A DNA stretch of 6,618 nucleotides from the NCBI GenBank assembly GCA_903854075.1, contig CAINVI010000186.1:1-6618 (forward strand), written 5' to 3'. Positions 5,840-6,618 of this stretch are shown in pieces. Positions within the stretch are counted from its first letter, which is position 1. Each line of letters begins with the position of its first letter. A program made the position numbers and the translations under genes. Origin of the DNA: Candidatus Pollutiaquabacter sp. Its GTDB lineage: Bacteria; Bacteroidota; Bacteroidia; AKYH767-A; 2013-40CM-41-45. Under the pieces are notes generated by a model that worked only from the letters and a program-made list of their open reading frames with translations, was not told the DNA's origin and did not search any database.

Positions 5840-6618
5840 CTATAGTTTATAGGTTAAGCCTGCCTGCAAAAGGGTGCCAAATCTGAAGTTGTCAAAATCC
5901 AGCGTAAATCCATCCTGATAGTTGTACGTTCGGCGGACAGGCGCATTCAACAAATCTTTTACCGTGAAACTGGCTATAAAATGCTTGCCGATATTTTTAC
6001 TTGCTTTTATATCGATTAGATGTCTTGGTACTTCATAAATGTCCGGCACCTCTTTGACATCTGCTGCAATAACCAAACGTCGTCCTTGTACATTATAACT
6101 TACTGTAAATGACATGCCGTACTTCTTAGGCGTATACGTCATAATAGCGTTAAAAACATAAGGTGCTTGTCCAAACATTGGACGTCGGATAGTATCTAAC
6201 GGGAAATAAGTTTTAACGCCGTCCGAAAGATCCAGTCGCTTTCTGACAAATTCTGTTTCGGATTTTATCAGTGAAATATTTGCTCTAAGATCTAACGTTG
6301 GCAAGAGCTTAAAATGGCCTTCCATTTCCACACCTGCTACATACGAATTATCCACGTTCTGCCAGGTTAGGCCAACGGATTTGACAATCTCTATGTGGTC
6401 CCTGAATTTCTTATAGAAAAGGCTAACCGAAAAATCGCACCCCTGCTGCGGATAGAATTCATATCTGAAATCAAAATTATCCACATGCACTGTCTTGAGA
6501 TCAGAATTACCGAAAACGAATGCGCGGTATTCATAATCCAATTGAGCCACGTCTGATAACTCACGAATACTTGGTCGCGCCACCGTATGACTGTAGTTGA
6601 AACGCAAATTCATTGGTA
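5840..6618 (-). CDS. TonB-dependent receptor, C-terminal beta-barrel part (5' truncated)
   Basis: The frame is open from the window edge to a TAG stop at 5842-5840; 259 residues are visible. Met at 6613 is internal, since upstream codons continue (a Pro precedes it) and such receptors are normally 700-1,000 residues. The visible part is barrel. YSHTVARPSIREL, FGNSDLKTVHVDNFDFRYE and SLFYKKFRDHIE match the Bacteroidota receptor signature (RPxxREL, GNxDLxxxxxxNxDxRYE, FYKxFxxxIE). Later strands include GVEMEG, YVFNAIMTY, FTVSYNVQGRR and a closing LLQAGLTYKL with alternating hydrophobic residues. The plug and TonB box are off the window. The role is TonB-powered uptake of an unknown ligand across the outer membrane. 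The next gene starts 4 nt after its stop. Confidence 0.93.
   Translation of the reverse strand, partial: PMNLRFNYSHTVARPSIRELSDVAQLDYEYRAFVFGNSDLKTVHVDNFDFRYEFYPQQGCDFSVSLFYKKFRDHIEIVKSVGLTWQNVDNSYVAGVEMEGHFKLLPTLDLRANISLIKSETEFVRKRLDLSDGVKTYFPLDTIRRPMFGQAPYVFNAIMTYTPKKYGMSFTVSYNVQGRRLVIAADVKEVPDIYEVPRHLIDIKASKNIGKHFIASFTVKDLLNAPVRRTYNYQDGFTLDFDNFRFGTLLQAGLTYKL

Noticed and set aside
6611..6613. Met at 6613 as a start codon of the TonB receptor gene
   Set aside because: The frame continues upstream to the window edge, and the visible sequence starts in the middle of a barrel, so this Met is internal.
1..6618. CRISPR array, tRNA/rRNA gene, insertion sequence or attachment site
   Set aside because: No short regularly spaced repeats, RNA gene signatures, transposase frames or terminal inverted repeats were seen; the only tandem repeats are the Ig coding units.

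Overview
The window comes from a Bacteroidota chromosome or metagenomic contig, probably an environmental Flavobacteriales-, Saprospirales- or Chitinophagales-like lineage. The evidence is a type IX secretion (T9SS) type A C-terminal sorting domain, a Bacteroidota-type TonB-dependent receptor barrel, a FISUMP-domain lipoprotein with a Bacteroidota-style surface-export signal, GCxDxxACNFxPxA-type cysteine modules, AT-rich leaders without Shine-Dalgarno sequences, and moderate GC. The genus cannot be fixed from the sequence.

All five genes lie on the minus strand, so transcription runs from high to low coordinates. In that order they are: (1) the C-terminal part of a TonB-dependent receptor (6618-5840, 5' end off the window); (2) 4 nt later, a 450-aa T9SS-secreted protein (5835-4483) with a novel-looking N-terminal domain, a Cys-rich module and a sorting tail; (3) 12 nt later, a 243-aa FISUMP surface lipoprotein (4470-3739); (4) after a 204-nt gap, a 562-aa secreted beta-helix-like protein ending in one dockerin-like calcium loop (3534-1846); (5) after 36 nt, a large secreted protein (1809-1, 3' end off the window). 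The last one has the same N-terminal domain as gene 2, then three tandem Big_7-type Ig repeats and the beginning of a cohesin-like domain. Its frame is open to base 1; I read it by translating the reverse complement.

Genes 1-3 look like one transcription unit. The 204-nt gap holds a weak terminator-like hairpin, a candidate Bacteroidota promoter with a perfect 15-nt palindrome in its spacer, and an 8-bp leader hairpin, so genes 4-5 probably form a second, separately controlled unit. Every product is predicted to be exported: one outer-membrane transporter, one probable surface lipoprotein and three secreted multidomain proteins.

The most interesting ideas are that the two secreted proteins share an unassigned ~250-aa N-terminal domain, and that the neighbours in the second unit carry a dockerin-like tail and a cohesin-like domain, which could be a calcium-dependent surface assembly. 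Both rest on my own alignment by eye and need profile searches.
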